Below, in pieces: positions 31,623 through 44,653 of a DNA stretch of 64,000 nt. The first letter of the stretch is position 1. Each line of letters opens with the position of its first letter. This stretch comes from Trissonchulus latispiculum (Eukaryota; Nematoda; Enoplea; Enoplida; Ironidae): assembly GCA_030248195.1 (NCBI GenBank), contig JASAND010028276.1, positions 42,548-106,547 of the forward strand, read 5' to 3'. The notes beneath the pieces are model-generated. The model worked only from the letters and a program-made list of their open reading frames with translations. It was not told the DNA's origin and searched no databases. Both the position numbers and the translations under genes were made by a program.

Positions 31623-34600
31623 ATGGACTGTAGACTTTCTTCACTACCGTTGCTTTTGTCTGCTATTTCTGTCATCATTACATATGCCGCAGATAACAGT
31701 CAAGCCAAACTGCCAAAAGCTACATTAGCAGTAGCCTGGCCTACTGAGGACGACATGTACAACATGTACGCCTTTCCAATTGTCAAAGAAGTTTATCAGT
31801 ACAATGTGCAAAAGGAAAACAAAAGATTGGAAAAGATTGGGCTTCAACTAAATGTTAACTTTATGGGAGACGATGTAGAATCTTTGGTCAAATTTTCCAA
31901 TGAAACCGGTGCAATGTACTGCGACAAGGAGCCTCTGCCGTACTCCGAAAATGGTGTCAACTATTTTGCCGTTACTCAACTAGAAAACCACATATGCTCA
32001 ACAACTGGTCTATCTGATTCCGTCTGCTTGCCCTTTCTTGGTTCCTGGAAAACTGTTGACGAAGGAAGTACTACCCTGCGCATTAAGGAATTGCATCCTT
32101 CCTTGCAGGAAATAGCACTAAGTGTTGTAGCAAAAGAATTGGGCTCCTTCGGTGCTACAATGTTTGACGATAACGCTGATAGGCAGTATGGTGGATACTT
32201 GGATCCAGATTTTGTCAACTTAGCCGCAGACTGGTGCTTGGAGCGGTCGCCCTATGTTGGCGATTTTCAGAAAGAATTAGACACAATTGACCAATACTTT
32301 CGAACAGATATTTCTCCTCGTATTGTGCTCAGCTTTACCACAGACTTAACACTGACACAACTGATGCTTAATGCTTTGTGTAAATTAGAGTTTGATCTTG
32401 TGGTACTCCTACCTCACGGTCTGATTAATTCTCTATCACATATCCATGATGACTGCTATAATTCTTCCATTCGGATATGGGCCGTTCAGGCAGCTTACGC
32501 TGATTTAGATTCCGAGCACCATGTGTGGTCAGTAACCCGACGAGAGCTTTTGACTCGTGTCCCTCCCAATCCTGAACTTGCTAGTTTAATCCTAAACCAA
32601 TGTAAATTCTTTCCTATAGATCCAACAGATGATTGCCGCAACGGAACTCTACTGAATGATCCACAGCAAATTGTTGCTTCTGCAAGTAATTAATCAATAA
32701 TGCTTAAGATATCATTACTCCAATATAATGTAAGTTGATTTTATCGCTTTAAGGTGGTGATTCCTTTTGGGCACATATTGTTGGTTGACGGCTCAAACCA
32801 GGATGAAATTCGATGAAACTTTCCAAAATAAGTTGAATTGGTGTTCTAACACCCTCTGCGCAATCCCGCTTCAAAATTTCGGGATTTCCGTTCAGGACGG
32901 TTTTCGTCAATTTGTGACAGTTGAGCAGCAATTGCATAGCTGCGGCTATACTCATTTAACAGATCTTGTTGACCTCTACATGTTTGCTTTTAGAAGCAAC
33001 TTTTTAGCTCTTCTCTAGTGTGAGATATAGACGATTTTCTTATTTTGGCGTTGAAAACTTGTCATTTTTGCAGAAATCAAATAATCCATGATTGCTTGAG
33101 CTACGCGAGCCATAAAAATAAACTAATGGTGCCGATTTGAAGTTCTCGTCGAGGCCGATCATCCAAGGCACGATAATCTTCCAACTGCTATCCCGTGAGC
33201 TGGTATCATAAAAAATGTAGTTTATGCAAAACCATGACCAAATTTTTTCCAGCGATTGTGGAGCATTTACTATGCAAGCTAGAGGGTTGCTACTTACTAG
33301 ACATGTTTTACACAAAAATACCCAGGGACCCTTTTTTAGTTGCCCCGATTGCTGCTTTCTAGCTAAAGTGGCCCCTTGCTAAAGTTGGCAAAAGTAGGCA
33401 AAATCCAGGTTGCGCAAACATTTTAGCTAATTTCTTCATAACGAAGAGTGATTTCATGATCATTAAAAAAGGGTCCCCACCTATTTGATAGTGAAATCGA
33501 ATGATATAGTCGATGCCTCTCGAAAAAATTTACTTTAGTTTGCAAAAAATCTGGAATATTAAAGTACTTCGAAAATCCAGGAAAATAATTTCCGAAGACT
33601 GAAGTTAGCTTCACTGCATTCATTAGAAAGAGAAAATTGTAAACTCCATTTTGATATAAAAATGGCTTCTAAACTCCAAGTAATCAATGAGTAATAAGGG
33701 TTCAAAGTTGATGTCTCCAAAAGGAATCACCACCTTTAAGCGCTTTATCAATTTAAGGTGACAGGAGTCTATGGCTTAAACCAAATTTTAGGGCTATTAA
33801 TTCACAAATTAACCTGTTCCGAATGAATCTCTTACTCTCTATTCACCTAAGAATCTAGGCATTTTCCATCAGTTTGTGTCACTGTCTTTAGTTGTAATTT
33901 TTAATGTTGTAGATTTGCTTTCTCAACAAATTCACATTGTCTCAAATTCCATGATACGCATGCATCAGCACCGGTGTCCCAACTCAGCCACTGCTTGCAC
34001 ACGTTTTTGGGATGGATTTTTCTATGGAGCAGAAGATTTCGATTTCCATCATTTTGTGGTTGATGCGCTTAAAAATGCTCGAAATGGATTTGACATTTAT
34101 GAACTAAATGCTACTCTACAAAGCAGAGGCGATTATTTGCAGTGGAAAAGGATTGGCCACTTACCCAATGTTAGCACCAATGTCGATTGGCTGAACTCTT
34201 CTGTTAGTAGAGTGACTGATCTTAGCCTGAAATTGAAATCAAGAGATTACATTTGCCATCCAAGGTGCGGTAGTAAAAGCCTACGGGCTGTTCGGAGCTT
34301 GTGCTGTTATACCTGCATCCCATGTCAACATTCTAGTTATCCGAATTATGCGAGTGGGCAGTGCACTAAATGTGATTACGAAACTGTACCTCTATTCACT
34401 GGAACAAACTATACGTGTGTTCATTCTGTAAGTCCTTCCATCGATTTAGACAGTTATGGTTCGGTGCTACTCCTAATTGCATCTTCAAGCGGTTTGCTTA
34501 TTAGCATGATTTGCGCAGGTCTAGCCATTTGGAAGCGCCGTTCACCCCTTTTGAAGCTGTCCCTACGGCGTCAATTCTTTGGGTTTCTGGCAGCAGCTAT

Positions 34601-35363
34601 TGTACATTTTATGTGCAGCATCATTGCCGTATCAACTTTCGGCTGCAATTCTTGTAGCCCTACTGAACTAGGAAGTTGGTGTGTGATTACTTGGTGTGGA
34701 ATCGGATTTGCATCAGCAGCATCGCCTGCAGTGATGGTTACAAAATTGCAGACTTACTCCCAATTGACAGACTTCAATATTGGCGGAAGCAAGCGTTTGT
34801 TATTGCGCAAGAAAATAATAACATTGTCTACCTTAATTGCAGTTGAACTTATGCTTCTAATTATTTGCGGTAGCACAACTGCGAACATACAACTGGTACA
34901 GTCTGTCTTTCGTGAAAGCGAAGCCGCCATTAAATGGATACGAGTTTGCACGTGGCTAAGCCCGGCCAGTGCTATCCGTTTAGCGCCAACGCTATTGTTT
35001 CCAGCGATTATACAAGCAGCGGTTATTTTACAGGGTGCTAGATTTATTCGTAACCACGTTAGTCAGAAACTGATCAATCGTGAAATTGTGATAGTACTTC
35101 CATGTGCTGTGATGAACATGATAGTACTGATTGTCATGACACCCATGATTTTATTTGGCGGAAAAGGTTCTTTGTACACTACAACTGAGGAAGATAAAAC
35201 CTACTTCTTGATTTCTTTGGCGACTATTAGTGGATGGGTTATCCTTGGATTTCTTAGCTTGCCTCAGCTATATCTGATACTGCTGAATCCTGAGCGTTTC
35301 AGTTCTTCTAGTTCAAACGTTGTTTCATTTAAAACGTTGACAGGACATGGAAAACGTTTCTAG
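31623..35363 (+). CDS. class C GPCR (metabotropic-glutamate-like), copy A, intact, two exons
   Basis: Exon 1 is 31623-32685 and exon 2 is 33913-35363. The donor GCAA|GTAATT and the acceptor GTTGTAG|ATTTG join in phase 1, giving a predicted 837 residues. A signal peptide (about residues 1-22) starts an extracellular Venus-flytrap domain that fills exon 1 and runs to about residue 465. A cysteine-rich domain follows (about 469-523) with nine cysteines, the number usual for metabotropic glutamate and calcium-sensing receptors. Seven helices span about 535-822. Class C marks include SPLLKLSLRRQFFG in the first inner loop, KLQTYSQLTDFNIGG before helix 4, and SLPQLYLILLNPERF at helix 7, matching the family's PKxYIILFxPE pattern. 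The tail is only about 25 residues. An acceptor (TGTTTTCAG) ends three bases before the ATG. AATAAA lies at about 35455. The ligand cannot be read from sequence; this is the only undamaged copy of the array. Confidence 0.85.
32753..33734. mobile_element. inverted-repeat element inside the intron of copy A
   Basis: The ends GGTGGTGATTCC and GGAATCACCACC are perfect inverted repeats, bordered by TTTAA on both sides (32748-32752 and 33735-33739). Without its 982 bp the intron would be about 240 bp. The same family occurs at 47219-48087, and its right end at 58555-58696. Confidence 0.8.
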
Positions 35364-36695
35364 ACGACATGATATTAAGCATATGCTGAAGTCTTATATG
35401 TATTCTCGAAAGAAGATATTTGACTACCATAATTCTTGGTTTTGCTTAAAATAATAATAAATTAAGCAGTTCAAAATCTTTGCATAATCAATGTTGTTTC
35501 TTCCTATGTATGCATACTGTTTGTATTTTAATCCAATATTTCTATTTATTTTAAATTGACCTTTGACAGAGTAACCTACTTAGGTCAGAGGTTTTCTGAA
35601 TGTTAACGATTTTTCACATAAAGTTTTGCCAGAAACTTAAATTTGTTCAATAAATGGTTGAATTTTTTGAACATTTTTACTAGATTACACGATTACAGGA
35701 TTGTCTTCTTTCGAGTAGCTGTATCTTGCTACAAGTGTCTCGTGTAACTCTACCTGACTGCAAGTACTAAAATATTATCAAGAGTACATAAGACATAAAA
35801 GTATGACAGCTGGTATACTCTATATATCATAAGTGTGACACATCCGCTGCACGGTAACGGCTGACCCCCGCAAATTGGACTCTTCACTTTAAAAAGGTTT
35901 GCCAACTACGCGTGCGTTCTAAAGCTCGAAACAGACACAAAATTTGCGCACGTCGTGCTTGTGTTTTCGAGTTTTAGCACAGAGGCATAGAGCGAGTGAG
36001 CGTACCACCCTTGCGACTGGGTACCAATTTGCGGGGGGGGGGGGAAGGTCACTGGGGTCCAATTTGCGGGAGGGAGGGTCGGGGTGTCAACGTGCAAAGG
36101 ATGTGTCAAGCTGATAATACGTAGACTATGCCAGCTGTAATACTCGTATGTATTATGTACTCTTGATATTATCTAAGCTGCGACAATTCAACCTGCAATT
36201 CCCATATACTGTATTGGTATTCCTCTCTTTGTACAACAGAACTTGAAAATCTGTTTATGCTGCTTACAGTTGACGGTGACAGAAATATGTTTTTGTTTGT
36301 ACAGGTGCCTTATAAGACAAGACAAAAGATGGAAACACATTTTGGTACTTTTACATCTTATAATATCTTATATTTTACAAAGGATGGCAATAAAATTCAC
36401 ATTCAAGAAGAGTCAAAAACAACTGGTCATTTTACCTTTCAGTGTGAAAGAAAAACCTCCAACTTTCCATAAACGCACAGTCTGTGGGTAACATGGCTGG
36501 CTCCTAGGCGGATGCTATGAATATCCGGTTGAGTCCAACAATAACATTTTAGGGTTGAATAAACCCCGGTGCCCACCCTATAGCCCGGTTCAAAGTGCAA
36601 TAGGTTTTGGGTTAAAGATTTTAGGTTTAAGGTTTTGGGTTTAAGGTTTAAGGTTTTGAAGCCTTGTGCAGTGTGAACAAGCCAGATAATTGAAA
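35364..36695. other. downstream flank of copy A, duplicated behind copy B
   Basis: Nearly the same sequence follows copy B at 52760-54058. It contains the inverted-repeat segment 35777-36167. A run of GGTTTAAGGTTTTGGG-type repeats lies at about 36600-36660. No coding frame is supported. Confidence 0.7.
35777..36167. mobile_element. inverted-repeat segment present in every receptor unit
   Basis: ATCAAGAGTACATAA at the left matches GTACTCTTGAT at the right; the pairing continues through GACAGCTGG/CCAGCTG and GACACATCC/GGATGTGTC. Counterparts lie at about 53169-53505 and, more diverged, at about 45880-46200 and 57885-58115. It contains G-rich runs (GGGGGGGGG). Confidence 0.65.
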
Positions 36696-36828
36696 CGTGT
36701 ATCCTACTTACACCTATCCTACTTACGCCTAAAGCTCAAAACTGAAATTCCTACTTACGCCTAAAATATTTTCTTGCAAAACTCACATTCTTCTTACACC
36801 TATAACGAAAGCTCTACCGTAATCTACT

Positions 36829-36870
<42 letters not shown>

Positions 36871-37741
36871 TTTATCGTATATAGACTTTATACAATGTTA
36901 TAATGTAAGTAATGCGTGGAATTAACAGTCTACTTAAAAATGTTCATTTAAAAATCAATGTTTCGTTTCGACAAATAATCTTAAGTCAGTTGTGTAGTTA
37001 TTTAACTTTCAACTAATTCCAAGGGGATCCAAAAACTAGATCTTGCTGAAAAGTTGTAGATAGGGGTTTTCTGTATAAGCTAAAGCTGTAAGCTTAAGAT
37101 GTAAATTTATACTGAACTAAATGCTAAATTGATAAACAGTTTTAAAATTCGTGATCTATGATCCAGAAAACACCTGGATACAACGCTGAAGCAGATCAAT
37201 AGCAAAAATTTTTTGGTTCCCTTTGGAAAGCTTAAATATTTAAAAATTTAAAATTTTATTAGCAGTTAATCAGATAAAGTTGAATTGCATCCATGAAAAA
37301 TTTTGTTAAATTGGTTAAGTTTTGCTGAAGTTAGCTTCAAGACAACAAACTCCACCCCTTCCGAAGTGTTTGTTTGATCCTGAAAAAAAATATAGATTTA
37401 AAATTTAAAAAACTCAGGTGTGCTTTATTATTTCAATTTAGTTTGTTAATTTCTCAGAAAAAAGGTGATAATTTTTTCCAATAGATAAACTTGAGTCGCA
37501 AATTTGCTATTCAAATCATATAAGGGAAATCGATCCTAAGAAAAATTGAATCAACTTCAGAAACAAATTCAGAAAGTGGATTACTGTAATTTTAGGTGTA
37601 TGTAGGAATCCGAGTTTTGCGTAAACATTCTTTAGGCGTAACTAGGAATGTGAATTTTGACAGAAAGAAATTGGCGTAAGTAGGAATTGAAGTTTAGAGA
37701 ACGATTAGGCATAAGTAGGATAGGCGTAAGTAGGAGAAAGC
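36696..37741. mobile_element. inverted-repeat element, 8-bp TSD, empty site in copy B
   Basis: CCTACTTACACCTATCCTAC at the left mirrors GTAGGATAGGCGTAAGTAGG at the right, and the unit CCTACTTACGCCTA is repeated several times inside both ends. The 8-bp AATTGAAA flanks it (36688-36695, 37742-37749), and the corresponding site 54051-54058 behind copy B has AATTGAAA once and no insertion. A (TA)n tract lies at 36830-36867. No transposase is visible. Confidence 0.85.
36830..36867. repeat. TA microsatellite
   Basis: About 38 bp of almost uninterrupted TA dinucleotides inside the element 36696-37741. Confidence 0.9.
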
Positions 37742-38261
37742 AATTGAAATATATAAATAGACCTTTAAAATAGCTCACATTTACGTGTGTCTCCTTAGCG
37801 AACCAACTGTTTGATCCAGTGCTGGAACTGTTTGATCCAGTGCTGGAACTGTTTGATCCAGGAAGAGCAAGCAAAACTATTGATGAGTCACGAACATTTA
37901 GCTTTGAGTCATGCATGGTCAAAAATTGACTTTTTATTGTTTCGCCAAAAGTTGAATGGGGAACCAATTTTTGAGTTATTAGTTCATTTTGTGTCAACTG
38001 ATAGTCTTTCAAGAGTACTCCATGAGTCACTCTTTAGAATTTAACGAATTTCAAAGAATAGCTGAATTTTTAATTAGAATTATAAATAAAAAATGCTAAC
38101 ACTAATTTGCTTAAAGCGTGAAATGGTCCGCTCACCTAACGTGAGCAGTGCTGAGAATAAAATCGTGGTTATCCCAGTTCAATTTGCCACGTTTTAATTT
38201 GCAGTACCAGAGTCACCGCCAAACATACTTTCCTGGAAGCAGCTTTAAATTGCATCAAATG

Positions 38262-39740
38262 GCAGAGTTGGACGCGGGCCGCGGGTACCTGCGGGGCGGG
38301 GCGGTTACCCGCGGGGCGGGCCGAAATTTACTACCCGCAGCGGCCCGCGCGGGTCGATGCGGGCCGATTTTTGTAGTGACAGTAGAACTTTTTAAGCTTA
38401 AATTTAAAAGCTTTATACAATATTTTTAACTTTGAAATCAGAAAACCTACACTGAATTAACGGATCCTTTTTCGATTACCCATACCACCGCTCAAAATTC
38501 TTAAAGCTTGCCCCAATTGAGCTAGAATTTGGAATGAGCATGTTTTCGAGTACACTGAGTTCAAACATTGCAAAATTTGTCGATTTCTCAAAATTCGTTT
38601 TTTTGATTCGGGAGATACTGAAACATTTTTGTCTCTGATTTTGCTGAAAACTTGAATAGGAAGGTTTTCTGGTTTTCAGAACACGAATATGGTGTCGGTT
38701 TTTTGATTCAGCTTGTTGCTAGCTCAATGCAAGCTTACATCTTAAGCTTACAACTTTAGCTTAGACCGAACTATAACAAATACTAGAAACGAAAAATGGA
38801 CTTCAGGTTCGTGTTCTTACCATCCAGAAGCCCTCTGCAAGCAAGTATTCAACAAAATTTAAGACAAAAAATTTTCGGTTTCCTTTGGTCCTCCCCTTGC
38901 GAATCGCAAAAATAGATTTTAGCGAAATCGGAAACTTTTGCTATATATATATTTGAACTCAGCATCCAAAACATGCCCATGCCAAATTTTCGCACAATTG
39001 TTTAAGTTTTAAGAATTTTGAGTGGTGGGGGTAATAGAGACAAGACCCGAATTAACTACTAATTGTACATTTTACAATGACCACGACTAGAGATGCACCG
39101 GTGCCGGGGCCGGGGTCAGAGCCAGTCTCCAGTGCATCTCTAACCACGACTTAAAAATGTGCAAATTTTGTGTATTGTTAAATGTACTATCAAAACAATT
39201 AATTAAGTTCGAAACTAATTATTTGAATATTTAGGGAGGCGCCATGTTGCCTCACAGTTGCCTGGAAGAGGCCCTCAAATCTGAAGACCCCTCAATTTTC
39301 AAATTTCTCAGCTTATCGTAAGAAATAAGTGCAAAATGCTCTATTGAAGTGTTCGTTCAAGTGAACTTTTGAACTTTTTCCCCGACCAAGTTAGTTTCTC
39401 AGTCGGCAGCAAAGCTTCTAGCAGGTTACAGATTTAGAGAAATAACCAAATGACATGTTGATTAAATTAGATTAAATTGCAAGCATTTCTGTAAAAGTAC
39501 GGAGAGTCTTTCCATAGCAGAATATTCACAATTGTGAAACTAAAACTTTTAACTAAAAATGCAACTTGTTATACACATTAAATAGTATTCATAACATAAA
39601 ATAATCGCATTTATTGTGCGGGCCTTTGCGGGCCGAAAATTGCAGATGCGGGCCGCGGGCCGGATCTGTGCGGGCCGAAAATTTGAGCGCGGGCTGCGGG
39701 GCGGGTGTGGGCCGAAAATTTCGGCCCGCGTCCAACTCTG
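38262..39740. mobile_element. hAT element nested in the foldback element
   Basis: The end CAGAGTTGGACGCGGGCC is inverted at GGCCCGCGTCCAACTCTG. The flanking 8 bp are TCAAATGG (38254-38261) and CCAAATGG (39741-39748), one mismatch. The undisturbed opposite arm of the host element shows the sequence without insertion. GC-rich CGCGGGC motifs are repeated near both ends. No transposase frame remains. Confidence 0.85.
39088..39142. mobile_element. 55-bp micro-hAT nested in the hAT
   Basis: TAGAGATGCACCGG at the left mirrors CCAGTGCATCTCTA at the right with one mismatch. The 8 bp ACCACGAC flank it exactly (39080-39087, 39143-39150). It is one of the smallest elements that could still show both ends and a target duplication. 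Confidence 0.8.
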
Positions 39741-41670
39741 CCAAATGGTTGAAAACAATTTGAATTTTTGTACATGTAGAGATTGCCAAGTCGTGACTGC
39801 GTCCGCTTACCGAAAATAGGGTGACTTTACTCCAAAATCCAGGTTATCCCTGGTTGTCCTAATTTTTTAAATTGGGTAAAAAGCTATTTTTTGCCGAGAA
39901 ATCGAATGTTGTGGGTTTCTGAATGGCTGTAACGTTTTCACAAGGTGATAATTTATCAAAACGATGACAATCAAATGCATCAAATTTCATAAAATAGAGA
40001 CAATTAGTTTCCTATAATTTAGGAATTATATAAATGTTTCCGAGAAAATGTTTTATAAAAAACAGCAATTTTGGTGTAAAGTCACCCGATTTTCGGTGAG
40101 CGGACGCAGTCACGACTTGGCAATCTCTACATGTACAAAAATTCAAATTTTTTCAACCGTTTGGTGCAATTTAAAGCTGCGTCCAAGAAAGTGTATTCGA
40201 CGGTGACTCTGGTACTGCAAATTAAAACGTGGCAAATTGAAAAACAAAATTTAGCGTTTTCCTGGGATAACAACGATTTTATTCTCAGCACTGCTCACGT
40301 TAGGTTAGCGGACCATTTCACGCTTTAAGCAAATTAGAGTTAGCATTTTTTATCAGAAATTCTAATTAAAAATTCCGCTTTTCTTTGAAATTTCGTTAAG
40401 TTCTAAAGAGTGATTCATGGAGTACTCTTGAAGGACTATGAGCTGACAAATGAACTAATAACTCAAACATTGGTTCGCCAGGCGACTTTTGGCGAAACAA
40501 TAAAAAAGTCAATTTTTTAGTCGAACCATGTGTGACTCAAAGCTAAATGTTCGTGACTTATACATAGTTTTGCTTGCTCTTCCTGTATCAAACAGTTTCA
40601 GCACTGGATCAAAGAGATAGTTCGCTAAGGAGACACACGTCTCACATTTCTATGCGATTTGTTCTACCTATTCCTTTGTGAAGTATTGTTATTTAAGCAT
40701 TAAGTTGTTAGTTAGTTGCCGTAACTTCAAACATTTCAATAATATTAACCTTTTTGGGGTTGGGTTTTTATTTTGGGTTTGTTTAAACCCTGATTTCAAC
40801 CCAATATTCAAGCCCTACCCGTTTCTGTTAAAGCGCCCTAATGGTAATATATATAATATAAAGGTCACGCAAACGACTCTGCGGTCATGCTCTGCTTTTT
40901 CTATTTAAGTATTTCCTTATGTTTATTTTGTATGCAGGCTCGAGCATTTAAAAAAGCTAGTATATTTAAAGTTAATAAAAAGGAAATCAGTCTAGTTAAG
41001 AGATATTACAAGCTAATATTTACACCAGTATCCCTCGCTGAGGGCTATGAATAATCGCATCCGGTGACGACGCTGATGATGAGTTGTCCTCCAGGAGCAG
41101 GTTGAGAATCAGCTATTTTAACTCAAAAGCTGCCAAATTTTCAATCCAAGCTAAATGATAAGAATGGGTTATAACTTTATCCCAATTTCAACCATACCCT
41201 GTAATTTTAACCCTGGGTTGTTTTGATAACACCGAGGCATATCTTGTGAACCCGAGCTTAACTCGGCTCCTGAACTCGTTTGTGATCCCACTAGCCATGA
41301 GCTTATCTGCAAATCTGGAGCTTCCAGGCCTTTGCAACGTCAGATATCACTTAAACCATCAACGAGAACAAAGTCAAGCAGGTATTCAGAAAACCTAACC
41401 AGACAACCGGAACCCATCAGGACAAATGTGCCACTGGTTTCACAACCGTTAGGAAAGTCATACTTTTGCTTTGTAAAGATAAAGCCTAATAATAATCAAA
41501 AGAAATTAGCTTTATCATTCACGGATAAATTTGGAAAAACCTTACGTATTTGATACTTTAGATGAACGCAACTACGCTGTAGTGCTAAATCTTCAAAATT
41601 ATGCGCTATCGCGCTTCATGCGCTTCACGGCTTCGCTGTTGCGCAGTTCAACTCAGTCATTCAATGGGTG

Positions 41671-42356
41671 TGTGAGGTACTGTGTGTATCCTCTGTAATA
41701 AACGGTTGTGTCGGACTCCAGTAAACGATAATGATTAACTCCAATAAATGATTGCAGATAAGTGTTCAGTGTGTGGTATCCAGTTCTAGCGAGATAAGAG
41801 AAGATAAAAGGAGAATCGTGAATAGGAGAGTAGATTAAAATAGTGACACTTATATGCGCCCTAAGCGACCGCTCCCTGCAGTAAGCAATAGGATAACCGC
41901 TAGACTTTACTGTGACAAATACAAATACTCACTCAGACTTCACTACAGGAATATAAAGGCAGTAGGAAACACAGAGAAATACGGTACAGAAAAGTAGACA
42001 GCACAAGGGAGGGCGTTACCCGCTCCCACAACGATTAAACTTGACCCCAACAACCTACCCGACCAACTGACAGCCCCCGTCCGACGAATATCCCAACCAT
42101 GCAACTAACTAAAACAAGACTTTCAGCTACTTTTATAGTCAACAAACTAGAGCCGTAGCTAACTCTGAAAAGAAATCACATTCATCATTCTTGAATAAAG
42201 TGTTGGCAAAACTATTCAAAGTAACTTTGAACAATAACTTATGTTATCAAGTAGAATATACTTTTCAAAACAGACATGAAGCTAGCGCCAACTAAATTTT
42301 TGGTGCTGCGCTGTTGCGCAGTCAAACTAGAGTCCCATAGTGGATAATATCCCACA
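41671..42356 (-). mobile_element. solo LTR, 4-bp TSD, copy in unit A
   Basis: On the minus strand the LTR runs from TGTGGGATATTATCC to CCTCACA. The 4-bp GGTG flanks it (41667-41670, 42357-42360). It matches the LTR at 43939-44628 in inverted orientation and the solo LTR at 55108-55781 in the same place of unit B, with the same target duplication, so insertion preceded the unit duplication. Confidence 0.85.
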
Positions 42357-42699
42357 GGTGATATCCCACACTAATCAATCGACACAACAGCGTCAAAATC
42401 AACAAAATCTACAAAGAAATCGAAGTGCAAGAAATTTACCACGTATCCAATCCAACCTAACCACATGTGGGATTCCACCGAACTCGGAGGGGGGGGGGAG
42501 CGATCGATGCTTCTCCAACCGCGTTGTAGGCTCAAACTCGGATTTGCCGCAGTTATTGAAACAGAATTGACCCAAAGTCGAACTCATGGCTTAGTATCAC
42601 GTTCTGTGTCTACCTAGATCTGGATTGCCTGTGGACGGGCCCGAACCAGGAAGATCTATTTACGAAACCCGATTCTATTATTAGGTTTCCAAGGATTGT

Positions 42700-43030
42700 G
42701 GCACAAATCCGACGTCCCATCTGTAGTCAAACCAACCATAAACGGAAGGATAGTACCTTAATTGAGATAAAATTCTGGCAGAATATCTTTATCGGATCGG
42801 GAAGGTGCCATCAGCTATATGCCCAACCCAAACTGCGGAATGGAGCCTGCAACGATGCGCCACTTGTTCCTGTCATGACCAGCTTGTTATGCATAGAATT
42901 TTTGGAGTCTCAATTTATGCTCTGTCAAAAGTATTAGGGAGCGAAAAGGAAACTGTGGAGTTCCTACGACAAACCGGACATCTATGATGGCCGGATGTAG
43001 GATCCATGGATCGATTGCCGAAAATTAAGA
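42700..43030 (+). pseudogene. C-terminal remnant of a retrotransposon polymerase, unit A
   Basis: The phase around 42815-42885 reads PNPNCGMEPATMRHLFLS and then a stop. This is the C-terminal cysteine-histidine motif (CxxCG, T..HL...C) often found after the reverse transcriptase of non-LTR elements. Unit B keeps the cysteine (TGC) where unit A has TGA. Only a fragment remains. Confidence 0.5.
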
Positions 43031-43938
43031 AGAAGAAAAACAGACTTGGTGCAAGAAGATAAAATGTTTAGGACTTCAAGAGTCTTAATTTGATGTAAAA
43101 TTTAGCAAAATTTAGCTATCTTTGGAAAAGTTGAAAATTTGACATTTTATGTCAATAGGTGTTCGCCATTCTGCCGAAGTGTGTAGCCAATGCAAAACAA
43201 AGGCTATCGACATGAAATTTTGCATAAACGTTGGCATTATATCTGCCTATTAGCACACTAAACTTTGTTTGGATACCTCGTGTGTTGGCTGACTTATAAA
43301 ACAACAACATTTCAATGTTTACATTATGTTGAGGCCACCTTTGGAGGGCTATTGTGAATGATAGGAAAAGTTTTGCAGCAAACACACTTGTCTTGGTTTG
43401 CAGATCCATGGGAAGTACAAAATATGCGGAAAAATCGAAAAAAAATCGAAACCCACCCCATTAAGCTACTATAAACAAAAAACGAATTTGGGGCTGCAAA
43501 AATTGCCATTTTGGCGAAATCAGTTAACTCAAAATTACTGCCACACGTTCAAGACAAGTTGGTTTTTTATATTTGAAACATCTTTTCATTGCTCCAACGC
43601 CAGGTTGCGAAACTTCGTGTCTCCGATTTTGCCGATTTTCCTGCTGCTGACCATGCGACCTGCTGAACCATGCGTCTTCTATATCGTAGCTCAAACAAAA
43701 ATTTACGCCAATTCTACAGTTTTGAGAAATCGATGTAAAAACGTCGGCGGTCTATATACAACTGGAGTGTCAGAAAAATAAACTAATTTTGCTAAAGCAC
43801 CAAATTGCACCAAAGACTACTACTATCTTAAAGTTAAGGCATGACAAGTCATTTTCTAACTAGCCGGAACTTCTGATTGACACTTCTTTTAAGATGAATG
43901 GCTGCAAACAAAACAAAATCAAACCAGGTGGTTAGAAG

Positions 43939-44628
43939 TGTGGGATATTATCCATTAGGGGACTCTGGATTGTCTGCGCAACAGCGCAGCACCAAAAATA
44001 TAGTTGGCGCTATCTTTAAGTTTGTATTAAAAAGTGTATTCTATTCGATAAAATAAGCCAACTTTGAATAGTTTCGTCAATACTTTATTCGAGAATGATA
44101 AAAGTGATTTCTTTTCAGAGATAGCTGCGGCTCTAGTTTGTTGACTATAAAAGTAGCTGAAAGTCTTGTTTTTGCTCAGTAGTTATATAGTCGGGATAGT
44201 CGTCAGTTGGTCGGGTTTGTCTACGGGGGTATTGTGTGGGCCTTTGTTTCTTGTATAAGCGCCGACTGGGTGGGGTCAAGTTTAAGTGTCGTGGGAGTGG
44301 GTAACGCCCTCCCTTTGTGCTCTCTGCTCTCTTGTACCGTATTTCTCTGTGTTTCCTCCTGCCTTTATATTTTTATGGTAAAGTCTGAGTAAGTATTTGT
44401 ATTTGTCACAGTAAAAGTCTAGCGGTTATTTTATTGCTTGCTGTAGGGAGCGGTCGCTTAGGGCACATATAAGTGTCACTATTTCAGTCTACTCTCCTAT
44501 TCTCGATTCTCCTTTTATCTTCTCTTATCTCGCTAGAACTGGATATCACACACTGAACACTTATCTGAAATCATTTATTGAAGTCCGACACGATAGTTTA
44601 TTACAGAGGATACGCACAGTACCTCACA
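43939..44628 (+). repeat. left LTR (690 bp)
   Basis: Begins TGTGGG, ends CCTCACA, and carries AATAAA-like signals on the matching strand. It is the same LTR family as the solo LTRs at 41671 and 55108. Confidence 0.85.
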
Positions 44629-44635
44629 AATAGTG

Positions 44636-44653
44636 TGGTCCCAATCCGAACCA
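44636..44653 (+). other. tRNA primer binding site
   Basis: TGGTCCCAATCCGAACCA lies seven bases after the LTR. Its complement ends in GGTTCGGATTGGGACCA, the shape of a tRNA T-arm plus CCA end. Confidence 0.7.

Larger units (their letters stand above)
37783..40640. mobile_element. foldback element with 9-bp TSD (Mutator-like), nested host of a hAT
   Basis: The ends ACGTGTGTCTCC and GGAGACACACGT are perfect inverted repeats, flanked by the 9-bp CTCACATTT (37774-37782, 40641-40649). The empty site CTCACATTT stands once at 54089-54097. A 9-bp duplication with long inverted arms is typical of Mutator-like elements. Without the hAT inside its left arm, the arms are about 570 bp each around a loop of about 230 bp, so the original element (about 1.37 kb) is almost entirely palindromic. 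No transposase is present. Confidence 0.85.
40650..43930. other. continuation of the downstream flank of copy A
   Basis: Matches 54098-57766 behind copy B apart from insertions in each. It includes an LTR in reverse orientation and a decayed non-LTR-type coding fragment. No intact host gene is seen. Confidence 0.65.

Noticed and set aside
38148..39819. Gly/Arg/Ala-rich frames at 38148-38429, 39549-39819
   Set aside because: They arise from the GC-rich subterminal repeats of the hAT element and have no domain.
41060..41110. CTGATGATGAG as a hammerhead ribozyme core
   Set aside because: No GAAA box with flanking stems follows at the required distance, and the copy at 54490 differs in the core.
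41332..42570. Frames at 41332-41553 and 42340-42570, conserved in unit B
   Set aside because: Conservation follows from the recent segmental duplication; one overlaps the LTR edge and neither has a recognisable domain.
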